A stretch of DNA of 64,000 nucleotides from Aquamicrobium sp. (lineage in GTDB: Bacteria > Pseudomonadota > Alphaproteobacteria > Rhizobiales > Rhizobiaceae): NCBI GenBank assembly GCA_019739225.1, contig JAHHDT010000007.1:186001-250000 (forward strand). Direction: 5' to 3'. The notes under the pieces were generated by a model. The model had not been told where the DNA came from and did no database searches. It was given only the letters and a program-made list of their open reading frames with translations. Made by a program: the position numbers and the translations under genes. Numbering within the stretch: the first letter of the stretch is position 1; every line of letters begins with the position of its first letter. Below are positions 52,757 to 61,572 of the stretch, piece after piece.

Positions 52757-53843
52757 GGCGCACACCTGTATCCGGATGGAAAAGGTGGATGGCCTCGCCG
52801 TCGATGCGGAACCGCATGCCCTTGTCGCCGGTGTCGGCGGCGCCGGGGCGGATGCGGGCCATGACCTCGCGCTGGCCGAGATTGACCACGGCAATCGAGT
52901 CGGCGCCATGTTCCTCGACGAGCACGACATCGGATTCGAACTCATCCGAACCTTGCGGACCGTCTGCGATGGATAGGTGTTCCGCACGCATGCCGACATC
53001 GACATTTTTGACGTCGCCCCGCTCGATACTCTCGTTGCGCGAGGCCGGCAGTCGGATCGTCTGATCCTTGCCGAAATCGAGAAGGAAGGCATCGCCATCC
53101 CGCCGCAGCGTGGCGGGCACGAGGCTCATCGGCGGTGAGCCGATGAAGGTGCCGACGAAGCTGTTGACGGGGCGCTGGTAGATGTCGCCCGGCGTTCCGA
53201 TCTGCTGCACCTCGCCCAGCTTCAGGACAACGATCCGGTCGGCCATGGTCATGGCCTCGATCTGGTCGTGCGTAACATAGATGCTCGTCGTGCCGAGCGC
53301 ATTCTGGAGCTTGCGTATCTCCATGCGCATGCCGACACGCAGCTTTGCATCGAGGTTGGAAAGCGGTTCGTCGAACAGGAACACCTTGGGGTCGCGGATC
53401 AGGGCGCGTCCAAGCGCGACGCGCTGACGCTGCCCGCCCGACAACGCCCGCGGCTTGCGCTCGAGCAAGGCGTCGAGTTCCAGCATCTTCGCAACTTCGG
53501 AAACCTTCGCGTCGATCTGCTCGGGGGAGAGCGAGCGCATCTTGAGCGCGAAGCCGAGGTTTTCCGCGACCGTCATGTGCGGGTAGAGCGCGTAGTCTTG
53601 GAACACCATGGCCATGTCGCGGTCGCGCGGCGCCACCTGGTTCAGGCTGTGTCCGTCAAGCTTGATTTCGCCCGATGTGATCTCTTCCAGACCGGCGATC
53701 ATGCGCAGAAGCGTACTCTTGCCGCAGCCGGAAGGTCCTACCAGCACGATGAATTCGCCATGATCGACGTCGAGGTCCACGGCCTTCACCGCCTCCACCC
53801 CGCCGAACTGCTTTTGCACCGCCCGCAGTGTCAACTCTGCCAC
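52749..53843 (-). CDS. MalK/UgpC-type sugar ABC transporter ATP-binding protein
   Basis: A 364-residue CUT1-type ATPase. Walker A is GPSGCGKST at 36-44, the MalK-like MVFQDYALYPHM and [15 protein letters not shown] are present, and a C-terminal regulatory TOBE region follows. It is the predicted motor for the binding protein and two permeases of the plus-strand arm, despite lying on the other side of the regulator. It starts at GTG 53843 with GGGAG upstream. The promoter lies in the 76-bp divergent gap. Confidence 0.92.
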   Translation of the reverse strand: MAELTLRAVQKQFGGVEAVKAVDLDVDHGEFIVLVGPSGCGKSTLLRMIAGLEEITSGEIKLDGHSLNQVAPRDRDMAMVFQDYALYPHMTVAENLGFALKMRSLSPEQIDAKVSEVAKMLELDALLERKPRALSGGQRQRVALGRALIRDPKVFLFDEPLSNLDAKLRVGMRMEIRKLQNALGTTSIYVTHDQIEAMTMADRIVVLKLGEVQQIGTPGDIYQRPVNSFVGTFIGSPPMSLVPATLRRDGDAFLLDFGKDQTIRLPASRNESIERGDVKNVDVGMRAEHLSIADGPQGSDEFESDVVLVEEHGADSIAVVNLGQREVMARIRPGAADTGDKGMRFRIDGEAIHLFHPDTGVRLV

Positions 53844-53860
53844 TTTGTTCTCGCTCCCTG

Positions 53861-53903
53861 TTGACAAGTCGCTCCCATAAAGCAGAATAATTACACAGTG
53901 TAA
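53861..53903. promoter_or_regulatory. Divergent promoter and ROK operator
   Basis: The 76-bp gap between the ATPase and ROK genes holds the palindrome TTACACAGTGTAA (53891-53903). On the minus strand a TTTACA, 17 bp, TTTATG promoter overlaps the palindrome; on the plus strand a TTGACA lies at 53861-53866 without a good -10. The ROK regulator is the likely ligand of the palindrome, controlling both arms. Confidence 0.55.
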
Positions 53904-53919
53904 ACATGGCGGAGAGCCG

Positions 53920-55110
53920 ATGTCCGGACGATTTGTCCCCCGTAGCAGAAAGCAGACGAGAGCGACCGTTCTCGAAAGCCTTTTGCGCACGAAAGGTGCG
54001 TTTCGTACTGATTTGGCTCGGGAAACAAGCCTCACCGAGGCGAGTGTTTCACGCATCGTAGCGGATTTGCGTACTGAAAAACTAGTCGAAGAGAGGAAGG
54101 AATCTGCTCCTCATGCCGGCGGGCCGACCGCTCTCGTTACATTGAGTAATAATATAAACGTGCTCGGTATCGAGCTGTCGAACAGTCGTTTGTCGCTGGG
54201 TGTCGGCAATTTTGGCGGTACGCTCGACTACGTCGAGCGAATGCCGGCGTCTCCGAACCTCGATCAGGACGAGTTCGAAAGGCTGTTCTCGGCAAGCGCC
54301 GTGGCGTTGCGCGAATGGGTTGATGCCCGCGGCATCGACCTGCGCCAGGCGGCAATGTCCATCCCGGGCTACGGGCGCGAGGCCGGCAACCCGATCTTTC
54401 CGTGGGACATGGCGCGCCTGGAAGGGTTCCTGGGCAAAGTGCTGCCGGGTCTGCCGCTCGCGCTGACGAACTCGGTCGTCGCTCAGGCCGCCTTCAACCG
54501 ATATGCGATGCCATCCACCTATGCTGTCGAAGGCGATCACCTGTTCCTGTTCGTTGGCCATGGCGTGGCGGGTGTCATCGTCAACGAGGCCGAGCCCATC
54601 GATGCCTTTTCCCCGTTCGAGATGGGGCACATGGTGATCGAGCGCGACGGTCTCGTATGCCGCTGCGGCCATCGCGGCTGCGTTGAGGCCTACACCTCCC
54701 TGCGCGCCGTTTCGACGATCATCGGCGTGCCGGGCAACGAAATTCTCGCGCGGGGAGACCGGTTCCTCGATGCGCTCGAAGTCGACAATGTTGCGCGCGA
54801 CATGCTGCGCGAGCGCCAATTCCTGCTCGGCCTGGCGCTGGGAAATGCGCTCAACCTGCATCCGGTCCCGGCAGTCGTGATCAGCGGCTGGCCGTCGCTG
54901 ACGCCCGAGTCGGACCGCAGCGCAATTTTTGACGGACTGAACCAGAGCCTGCTTGGCGGCTATGACGAAGGGCGGCTTTCGCTCTCCTTCATCGCGCCGT
55001 CGATCGGGAACGACCCAAAGGCCGCGCTCAGCTATGCGGCCTATTGTTTTGTAAGCGGCGGCGGGCTCGAGGCGGCTTCCGATGCGCGCGCGATGGAGGA
55101 GACTGCCTGA
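53920..55110 (+). CDS. ROK family transcriptional regulator
   Basis: A 396-residue NagC/XylR-type regulator. A winged helix occupies about residues 20-75 (GAFRTDLARETSLTEASVSR), and the sugar-sensing ROK domain follows. The zinc motif CRCGHRGC starts at about Cys247. It begins the plus-strand arm of the sugar locus and is divergent from the ATPase gene, with a palindrome between them. It is likely a repressor released by a sugar of this locus. GGAGAG precedes the ATG. Confidence 0.9.
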   Translation: MSGRFVPRSRKQTRATVLESLLRTKGAFRTDLARETSLTEASVSRIVADLRTEKLVEERKESAPHAGGPTALVTLSNNINVLGIELSNSRLSLGVGNFGGTLDYVERMPASPNLDQDEFERLFSASAVALREWVDARGIDLRQAAMSIPGYGREAGNPIFPWDMARLEGFLGKVLPGLPLALTNSVVAQAAFNRYAMPSTYAVEGDHLFLFVGHGVAGVIVNEAEPIDAFSPFEMGHMVIERDGLVCRCGHRGCVEAYTSLRAVSTIIGVPGNEILARGDRFLDALEVDNVARDMLRERQFLLGLALGNALNLHPVPAVVISGWPSLTPESDRSAIFDGLNQSLLGGYDEGRLSLSFIAPSIGNDPKAALSYAAYCFVSGGGLEAASDARAMEETA

Positions 55111-55111
55111 A

Positions 55112-56464
55112 ATGCTGACCAGAACCAAGCCGGCCGATACGGACGGGCGCCATATCGGTGTGCTCTTCGTGGCTTCGCCGCTCTTTTCGGAAGCCGCCGC
55201 GGCTGAGCTAATCACGCGCACTGGCCGGCTGATGGGCGAGGGCGGGCTGCAAGGGTGGTTCACGCTGGCAGGCAAGCTCGCCCGCGACCGCGAGAGCTGC
55301 CGTGAAGCGCTTTCGTCGCTCGATTTCGACGCCCTCGACGGGCTGGTTGTCCAGCTTTCTACGTTCTGCACGGCCGAACTCCTGCATGATGTGCTCGACG
55401 CCGTCGGCGACCGGCCGATCCCAATTGCGATCTGGGCGCTCGAGGAGGCCGAGGAGATTGTCACCAATTCGCTTTGCGGTGCGCAGCTCTGGGCATCGAC
55501 ACTGAGCCGCTTCGGTCACGGTTTCACCTTGCTGCTCGGCAACCCGGAAGATCCGGCCCTTGCCGGAGGACTCACCGCATTCGCCGCGGCATCGCGTGCG
55601 CACAGCCGCCTGCGCGGCGCACGGATCGCGTTGATCGGCTCGCATGCCGACTGGTTCACGAACCTCGCGGTAGACCCCTGGATGCTGCGCCAGCGTCTCG
55701 GCATCACCATCCAGCAGACGACGCTGGTGCGTTTCCTGGAAGGCTGCAAGGCGGATGACGATGCCGTGCGGCTTGGCGCGAGCCGCTGGGCGGAGGCCTC
55801 CTTCGACGGAGGCGATGAGGAGGCAGGCCGCCTCGCGCTGGGGCGCACCTATGCGCAGCTTGCCGCGGGTCTGGACCGGATCGAAGCCGACGCCGTCGCA
55901 ATCCGAGACTGGCCGGAAATTCTCTACGCCGACAACTTCAAGGGTACCTGGGGCGCGCTGGGCGAGCTCTCCGACCGCGCAGTGCCGATCGCGCCGGAGG
56001 GCGATGTGATGGGTGCCGCGACCGCCCTCGTGGCGCGCGCGTTCGATCCGGCGTCGCTGCCGTTCCTTACCGACATTTCCGGGCTCGACCGGGCAAGAAA
56101 CCGGCTGGTGCTGTGGCACTATGGCGTCAGCCCGCGCCTTGCCGACGGCCCGCGCTCGCTCGATCCTGTGCTGAAGCAGGAAACCTTCCCGCTCAAGGCC
56201 GGCCCGATGACGCTGATACGGCTGTCGCTGCGCGACGACGGCACGCTGCGCATTTTTGTCTGCGAAGGCGAGATCGAGGCAGAGAAGTCGCGTGCCAATC
56301 GCGCCGCGGGCTATTTCCGCCCCGCCGAGGCTGGCGCGGAGGAACTTGTTCGTCGCTTCATCGACGAAGGCTACGAGCATCACGTGACCGCCGTCTACGG
56401 GCGCTGGGCCGACGCCGTGCTTCATCTCGGGCGGCAGCTTGGCGTGCAGGTTGATCATGTCTGA
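55112..56464 (+). CDS. L-fucose/L-arabinose isomerase-like protein
   Basis: A 450-residue protein assigned to the fucose/arabinose isomerase-like fold from its length, the N-terminal HIGVLFVASPLFSE strand-loop and the Rossmann-like middle domain (RGARIALIGSHADWF). An acidic region, PEILYADNFKGTWG, and a later RIFVCEGEIEAEK could supply metal ligands, though the exact isomerase signature is not certain. It lies between the ROK and GH31 genes and overlaps the latter by eight bases. It would convert the aldose freed by GH31 into a ketose for the kinase. Start at 55112 is chosen over an in-frame ATG at 55082. Confidence 0.68.
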   Translation: MLTRTKPADTDGRHIGVLFVASPLFSEAAAAELITRTGRLMGEGGLQGWFTLAGKLARDRESCREALSSLDFDALDGLVVQLSTFCTAELLHDVLDAVGDRPIPIAIWALEEAEEIVTNSLCGAQLWASTLSRFGHGFTLLLGNPEDPALAGGLTAFAAASRAHSRLRGARIALIGSHADWFTNLAVDPWMLRQRLGITIQQTTLVRFLEGCKADDDAVRLGASRWAEASFDGGDEEAGRLALGRTYAQLAAGLDRIEADAVAIRDWPEILYADNFKGTWGALGELSDRAVPIAPEGDVMGAATALVARAFDPASLPFLTDISGLDRARNRLVLWHYGVSPRLADGPRSLDPVLKQETFPLKAGPMTLIRLSLRDDGTLRIFVCEGEIEAEKSRANRAAGYFRPAEAGAEELVRRFIDEGYEHHVTAVYGRWADAVLHLGRQLGVQVDHV

Positions 56465-58442
56465 CGCGCCGATGGTCATAGGTCTCGACAAGGTCGCCGC
56501 TGATGCCGCATGGCGGCCGGTGTCGATCGGCTGGAGGGCCGATGGCGGCTCCTGGACGCATCTGCCGGCTGACCGTGCCGACGGCGTGCGAATGACGGTG
56601 AGCGCCGAAGCCGATGGCCGGCGCTTGCTCATCACGCTTGAAAAGGACGATGCGGCGGCGCTCGACATCGCGTTTGGCGTGCCGCGCAAGTTTCAGGCCT
56701 TCGGCGGCGGCGAGCGTTTCGAGACGCTGGACCTGCGCGGCCAGTCGGTGCGCTACTACCTGGAGAATTTCGGCCTCGGAAACGGCACCTATCTTCCGTC
56801 GCCCTGGATCGCGACAACGCTCGGCTACGGGCTTTATCTGCCTGAAGAAGCGCCGGCGGTGTTCCACATCGCGGCACCTTTCGATCCGAACATGCTGCGC
56901 ATCCAGGTCGAAGGCGGCCGGCTCGACCTCGAAATCCATCTCGGGGATCTCGGCGACCTCTACGCTGCGCTGATCGAGAGGATCGGTCCGCCGCTGATGC
57001 CGGAAGCGAGCTTCTTCGATCTCTGGAAGGCTGGCGACTGGCGGATCGAAAACGCGAAGACCGTGCAGGCCGACATCGATGGCCACGCCGCGCTCGGCCT
57101 GCCGATGGGCGTCAAGCTGATCGACGCCTATTGGGCGAGCGAAGTGCATTCCTTTGCCTTCGACACGCAGAAATACCCCGATGCCGACGCCATGATCCAG
57201 CGGATGGCGGAAGACGGGACCGAAATCTATCTCTGGCTTTGCCCGTGGGTCGTCGTCGGCACCAAATCCTTCGAGTTCGCGCGGGCGAAGGGATACACGA
57301 TAGTCGACGCGCAGGGCGAACTGATCACGCGCAGGCCGGGTGCCAACCCCAACATCGTGGCGGCGCTGATCGACTATTCGAACCCGGAAGCTGCCGCATG
57401 GTGGTCGGACAGTCTGCGCGGCCTGCTGCGGCAGGGCATCAAGGGCTTCAAGGCCGATTTCGGCGAACAGTTGCCCGAGCATGCCGTGCTCCACTCCGGC
57501 GAGACCGGTGGCAAGGCGCACAACGCCTTCGTGCGCTACTATCTCGAGGCGACGATCGCCGCCTTTGACGGCAAGGTGCCGGCCGTCATCAGCCGGTCCG
57601 GTTCGCCGCGCGTGCGCGCGCCGATCTGGACCGGTGACCAGACATCGGATTTCTGCCCCAAGACCGGCCTGCCGTCTTCCGTGCGTGCGGTCCAGAGCGC
57701 TGCATTCGGCGGCTGGTCCTTTGTGGGCAGCGACCTCGGCGGCTATTTCGGCACGCCGACGCCGCAGGTCTTTGCGCGCTGGACGCAGTTCTCTTGCTTC
57801 ACGCCGCTTATGATGCTGCACGGCCTCGGCTGCCGCGAGCCCTGGGACATGGATGAGCAATCCGCTGCCGTCTATCAGACCTACGGCAAGCTGCATCTGG
57901 CGCTCAGGCCGATCTTCGAGCGCTACGGACAGGAAGCTGCGCAGGGCGGGGCGCCGATGATGCGGATGATGCCGCTCGCCTTCCCCGAGATCGACTGGTC
58001 GGCCGTCAACGACTGGGATCAGCAATACATGCTCGGAGACGACATTCTGGTCGCGCCCGTCGCGTTCTACGGCAACACGCGCGCGATCTATCTGCCGCAG
58101 GGCGAATGGTTCGACGTGCTGACGGGCGAGTACGTGTCCGGCCTGGCGTGGCGCATCCACGACGTTCCGCTCGACAGAATGCCGATCTTCATACGCAAGG
58201 GCGCGCGGCTGACGCTGGCCAGCGACATAGCTGCTCGCCGCGCGGTTCAGCTTGTCTTCGGCGATGCGGGAGATTCGGTTCAGCCTGAACCCGAAGGTGG
58301 TTGGTCGATCGATGCCATCGGCGTCGCCGGCAGTTCGACCGGAAGCCCGGCGACGCTACCGATAGGCGAGGACCTAGAGGCGTGGTTTGGAACCGGGTTC
58401 GCCTGGACACGCTCAACAGACGAGGCAGGCAGCTCAACTTGA
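56457..58442 (+). CDS. GH31 family alpha-glycosidase
   Basis: A 661-residue GH31 enzyme. The nucleophile is predicted at Asp334 in FKADFGEQLP and the acid/base at Asp394 in WTGDQTSDF. Flanking signatures VGSDLGGYFG and FTPLMMLHG are present. The sulfoquinovosidase signature (a QDWSGIR-like loop) is not seen at the expected site, so it is not a clear sulfoquinovosidase; an alpha-xylosidase or other exo-glycosidase is equally possible. There is no signal peptide, so it works on imported glycosides. It overlaps the isomerase-like gene. Confidence 0.9.
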   Translation: MSDAPMVIGLDKVAADAAWRPVSIGWRADGGSWTHLPADRADGVRMTVSAEADGRRLLITLEKDDAAALDIAFGVPRKFQAFGGGERFETLDLRGQSVRYYLENFGLGNGTYLPSPWIATTLGYGLYLPEEAPAVFHIAAPFDPNMLRIQVEGGRLDLEIHLGDLGDLYAALIERIGPPLMPEASFFDLWKAGDWRIENAKTVQADIDGHAALGLPMGVKLIDAYWASEVHSFAFDTQKYPDADAMIQRMAEDGTEIYLWLCPWVVVGTKSFEFARAKGYTIVDAQGELITRRPGANPNIVAALIDYSNPEAAAWWSDSLRGLLRQGIKGFKADFGEQLPEHAVLHSGETGGKAHNAFVRYYLEATIAAFDGKVPAVISRSGSPRVRAPIWTGDQTSDFCPKTGLPSSVRAVQSAAFGGWSFVGSDLGGYFGTPTPQVFARWTQFSCFTPLMMLHGLGCREPWDMDEQSAAVYQTYGKLHLALRPIFERYGQEAAQGGAPMMRMMPLAFPEIDWSAVNDWDQQYMLGDDILVAPVAFYGNTRAIYLPQGEWFDVLTGEYVSGLAWRIHDVPLDRMPIFIRKGARLTLASDIAARRAVQLVFGDAGDSVQPEPEGGWSIDAIGVAGSSTGSPATLPIGEDLEAWFGTGFAWTRSTDEAGSST

Positions 58443-58486
58443 TAACAGCAGCAGCGCCGAAGGGCGCACAGTGGAGGAGAATACCT

Positions 58487-59716
58487 ATGCGACATTTTCT
58501 GAAATACAGCACAGCCGCGGCAGCACTCGCCGCCACGCTTGGCGCGACGCCGGCCTTTGCCGACAACGTCGTGCTATGGGTGAACGCACCGCTCGCCTCG
58601 GCGCCGGATGCACCGATCTATGCCGAATTGAAGGCCTTTGAGGCGGAGACCGGCCACACGGTTGAAATCCAGGCGGTTCCGCACATGGAGATGGAGCGCA
58701 ACCTCTTCGTCGCCATGTCCGGCGGTGCCGGACCGGACGTTATGGCGCTCGACATCGCCTGGGTTGCGGGTCTGGCCGATGCCGGCCTGCTTGCCGATGT
58801 GACCGACAAAAGCGACCCGATCGCCGATCAATATCAGCCCGGACCTCTGTCGGCCGGGCGGTTCAAGCAGCGCCAGTATGCGATGCCGCTCTACACCAAC
58901 AACGTCGCGCTCTACGTCAACAACAAGATGCTGGCGGAAGCGGGCATCGACGCGGCGCCGAAGACCTGGGACGAATTCCAGGCAGCGGCCATCGCCATGA
59001 CCGACAAGGACGCAGGCACGTTCGGCCTTACGTTCGGCGGAAGCCGCGTCGGCGCGTTCCAGCTCTACCCGTTCATCTGGCAGAGCGGCGCCGAGATCAT
59101 TGCCGACGATGGCACGGTCGGCGTCGATTCTCCGGAAGCCATCGAGGCGGTACAGTTCATCTCGGGTCTCTATACCGAGCACCAAGCCATGCCCGCATCG
59201 GTATTGACCGCCAATTCGTGGGACGAGGTCAACGCGCCTTTCATCCAGGAACGCGCTGGCATGCTGATCAGCGGCGACTGGGCGATCGGTGCGCTCAACA
59301 ACGGCAATCCCGATCTCGATTATTCGATCGTGCCGCTGCCTGCCGGCAAGGAGGCCGCGACGGTAATCGGTGGCTACAACCTCGCGATCAACGCCAACTC
59401 CGGTGTGTCCGATGCGAGCTGGGAGTTGGTGGAGTGGCTGACCGGTCCGCGCAGCGTCGAACTCATGGCGCAGTACAATCGTCTCTCCGCTCAGGCGGCG
59501 GCTGCAACCGACGAGGCTATCGCCAAGCTGCCTGAAGAGCTGCAGCCGTTCATGATGCAGGCAAGTGCCGGCCACGCCCGTCCAGTGGTTGCGCAATGGA
59601 GCCAGATCCATTCCGACGTGTTCGGCACGGTCTGGGATTCAGCGCTGCGCGGCGAGCCCATCGACGAGGTGATGACGCAGGCGGCAACGCAGATCAGACA
59701 GATACTGGGTCAGTAA
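58487..59716 (+). CDS. Sugar ABC transporter substrate-binding protein (family 1)
   Basis: A 409-residue periplasmic protein. The signal peptide ends at AFADN (about residue 25). MalE-like features include PDVMALDIAWVAGLADAG and GMLISGDWAIGALN, with the binding-lobe segment YNLAINANSGVSD. It delivers an oligosaccharide or glycoside to the downstream permeases. GTGGAGGAG upstream gives a strong start. Confidence 0.92.
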   Translation: MRHFLKYSTAAAALAATLGATPAFADNVVLWVNAPLASAPDAPIYAELKAFEAETGHTVEIQAVPHMEMERNLFVAMSGGAGPDVMALDIAWVAGLADAGLLADVTDKSDPIADQYQPGPLSAGRFKQRQYAMPLYTNNVALYVNNKMLAEAGIDAAPKTWDEFQAAAIAMTDKDAGTFGLTFGGSRVGAFQLYPFIWQSGAEIIADDGTVGVDSPEAIEAVQFISGLYTEHQAMPASVLTANSWDEVNAPFIQERAGMLISGDWAIGALNNGNPDLDYSIVPLPAGKEAATVIGGYNLAINANSGVSDASWELVEWLTGPRSVELMAQYNRLSAQAAAATDEAIAKLPEELQPFMMQASAGHARPVVAQWSQIHSDVFGTVWDSALRGEPIDEVMTQAATQIRQILGQ

Positions 59717-59720
59717 CGCC

Positions 59721-60665
59721 ATGAATGCGCGCGCTCCAAGAAACCAGCAGCTGCGGCGAACCTGGTCGTCCGTCTTCGAGACGGGCACGGGCGCGCGCAT
59801 CTATCCCTATCTGATGGTGCTTCCCGCCATCATCATCGTGGTCGGCGTGGTGGTCTATCCCCTTGTGTCCGGCGTTATGTCGGCCTTTTACGACGTCACC
59901 TTGCGCACGCTCAACAGCGGCGACATGGCCTTCGTTGGCCTGCGCAACTTCGAGCGCGTCTTTGCCGATCCGAGCTTCGGCATTGCGTCGTTCAACACAC
60001 TTGTCTGGGTGGTGCTGAACGTCGTCGTGCAGCTTTCCCTCGGCCTTGGCCTGGCGTTGCTGCTCCACCGGGCAATCCCCGGGATCGGCTTCTTCCGGTC
60101 GGGCATCCTGGTTCCGTGGGTGGTCCCCAGCGTGGTTGCCGTGCTGACATGGCGCTGGATGTACGACCCCAGCGTCGGCATCGTGAACGAGCTTCTGGTT
60201 CGCTGGGGCATCATCGATGACTATCATCCGTGGCTCGGCGATACGGCGACCTCGCTCTACGCGGTCACCGTGGAAAGCATCTGGAAGGGAACGCCGTTCG
60301 TCATGCTGCTGCTGCTTGCCGCGCTGCAGCTCGTTCCGCGCTCGATCCTGGAGGCGGCGTCCATGGACGGCGCGTCCGGCTGGCGCAAATTGTGGCATGT
60401 GATCCTGCCGCAAATCCGGGTCTCGTTCGCGATCGCGGCGGTGTTGACCTTCATCCTGACGGTCAACAACTTCAACGCCATCTGGCTGATGACCGAAGGC
60501 GGGCCGCTCAACTCGTCGGAGATCCTGTTCACGCTCGCCTACAAATACGGCTTCCAGCGCTACGATCTCGGCATGGCCTCGGCCGTGGCCACAATGCTGT
60601 TCGTCGGTCTGGTGATCGCCACAACGCTCTATCTCAAGCTTATCCAGGCAAAGGAGGGCGAGTGA
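59721..60665 (+). CDS. Sugar ABC transporter permease (MalF-like)
   Basis: A 314-residue CUT1 permease with six helices and the EAA loop EAASMDGASGWRKLWHVILP. The N-terminal helix begins YPYLMVLPAIIIVV. It pairs with the next gene's permease, starts four bases after the binding-protein stop and ends six bases before the second permease start. Confidence 0.92.
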   Translation: MNARAPRNQQLRRTWSSVFETGTGARIYPYLMVLPAIIIVVGVVVYPLVSGVMSAFYDVTLRTLNSGDMAFVGLRNFERVFADPSFGIASFNTLVWVVLNVVVQLSLGLGLALLLHRAIPGIGFFRSGILVPWVVPSVVAVLTWRWMYDPSVGIVNELLVRWGIIDDYHPWLGDTATSLYAVTVESIWKGTPFVMLLLLAALQLVPRSILEAASMDGASGWRKLWHVILPQIRVSFAIAAVLTFILTVNNFNAIWLMTEGGPLNSSEILFTLAYKYGFQRYDLGMASAVATMLFVGLVIATTLYLKLIQAKEGE

Positions 60666-60667
60666 TC

Positions 60668-61567
60668 ATGAGCAGCGCCGCCATCACCGCCACTTCTGCC
60701 GGCACCGCTGTGTCGGTACCGCCGCTGCGCCGGAGCTGGACGCCGAAATGGCTCCGTGTCGGCTTCCTCTATGCCGGCCTGTGGGTCGCCTTCGTCTGGT
60801 GCGTCTTCCCGTTCTACTGGATGATCGCGACTTCGCTGCGTGCCAAGGACGAGCTTTTCGCAAGGCCGCCCAGCCTCGTGCCGCATTCGTTCACGTTCCA
60901 GAGCTATGTCGATTTGCTGGTCGGTGCCGAATTCTGGCGGTTCGCCCTCAACAGCCTTATCCTGACGGCCAGCGTCACAATCATCAGTGTCGCGATCTCG
61001 GTGACGGCCGGCTACGCGATGGCGCGGCACCGCTTCAAGGGATCGGTGGCCCTGCCGCTGTTCATGCTCTACGGGCAGATGTTCCCACCGGTGCTGCTGC
61101 TCATTCCGTTCTACATCCAGCTTCGCTGGCTGGGCTGGCTCGACAGCCTCTACGGCCTGATTCCCGTCTATCTCAGCTACATGCTGCCGCTCTGCGTGTG
61201 GCTCATGCGCGGGTTCTTCTCGCAGGTGCCGCACTCGCTCGAGGATGCGGCAAGGCTCGACGGCTGCACGCGCTGGCAGGCGTTCTGGCGCGTCATCCTG
61301 CCGATGGCACGTCCGGGCATCGTGGCGGTTGCAACCTGGGTGATGATCCACACCTGGAACGAGTTCCTATATGCCAGCACCTTCATCCTCTCCGACAAGA
61401 ACCGCACGCTGCCGCTCGGCCTGTCGGGCCTGATCGGCCAGTACACCACAGACTGGGGCATGCTGATGGCCGGTGGCGTCATCACCTCGGCGCCGATCCT
61501 GCTGGTGTTCTTCTTCCTCCAGAAGCATCTGGTTTCCGGTGTCGGCGGCGGCGCGGTGAAGGGCTAA
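60668..61567 (+). CDS. Sugar ABC transporter permease (MalG-like)
   Basis: A 299-residue CUT1 permease. The EAA loop is EDAARLDGCTRWQAFWRVILP and the C-terminus HLVSGVGGGAVKG is typical of MalG. ATG at 60668 is used; a GTG at 60662 would overlap the upstream stop. It completes the importer together with the MalK-type ATPase of the minus arm. Confidence 0.92.
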   Translation: MSSAAITATSAGTAVSVPPLRRSWTPKWLRVGFLYAGLWVAFVWCVFPFYWMIATSLRAKDELFARPPSLVPHSFTFQSYVDLLVGAEFWRFALNSLILTASVTIISVAISVTAGYAMARHRFKGSVALPLFMLYGQMFPPVLLLIPFYIQLRWLGWLDSLYGLIPVYLSYMLPLCVWLMRGFFSQVPHSLEDAARLDGCTRWQAFWRVILPMARPGIVAVATWVMIHTWNEFLYASTFILSDKNRTLPLGLSGLIGQYTTDWGMLMAGGVITSAPILLVFFFLQKHLVSGVGGGAVKG

Positions 61568-61572
61568 AGCAC

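Noticed and set aside
56457-58442. GH31 as a sulfoquinovosidase, making the locus classical sulfoglycolysis.
   Set aside because: The segment aligned with the sulfonate-binding loop of YihQ (QDWSGIR-like) is absent, so the call is not supported by sequence.
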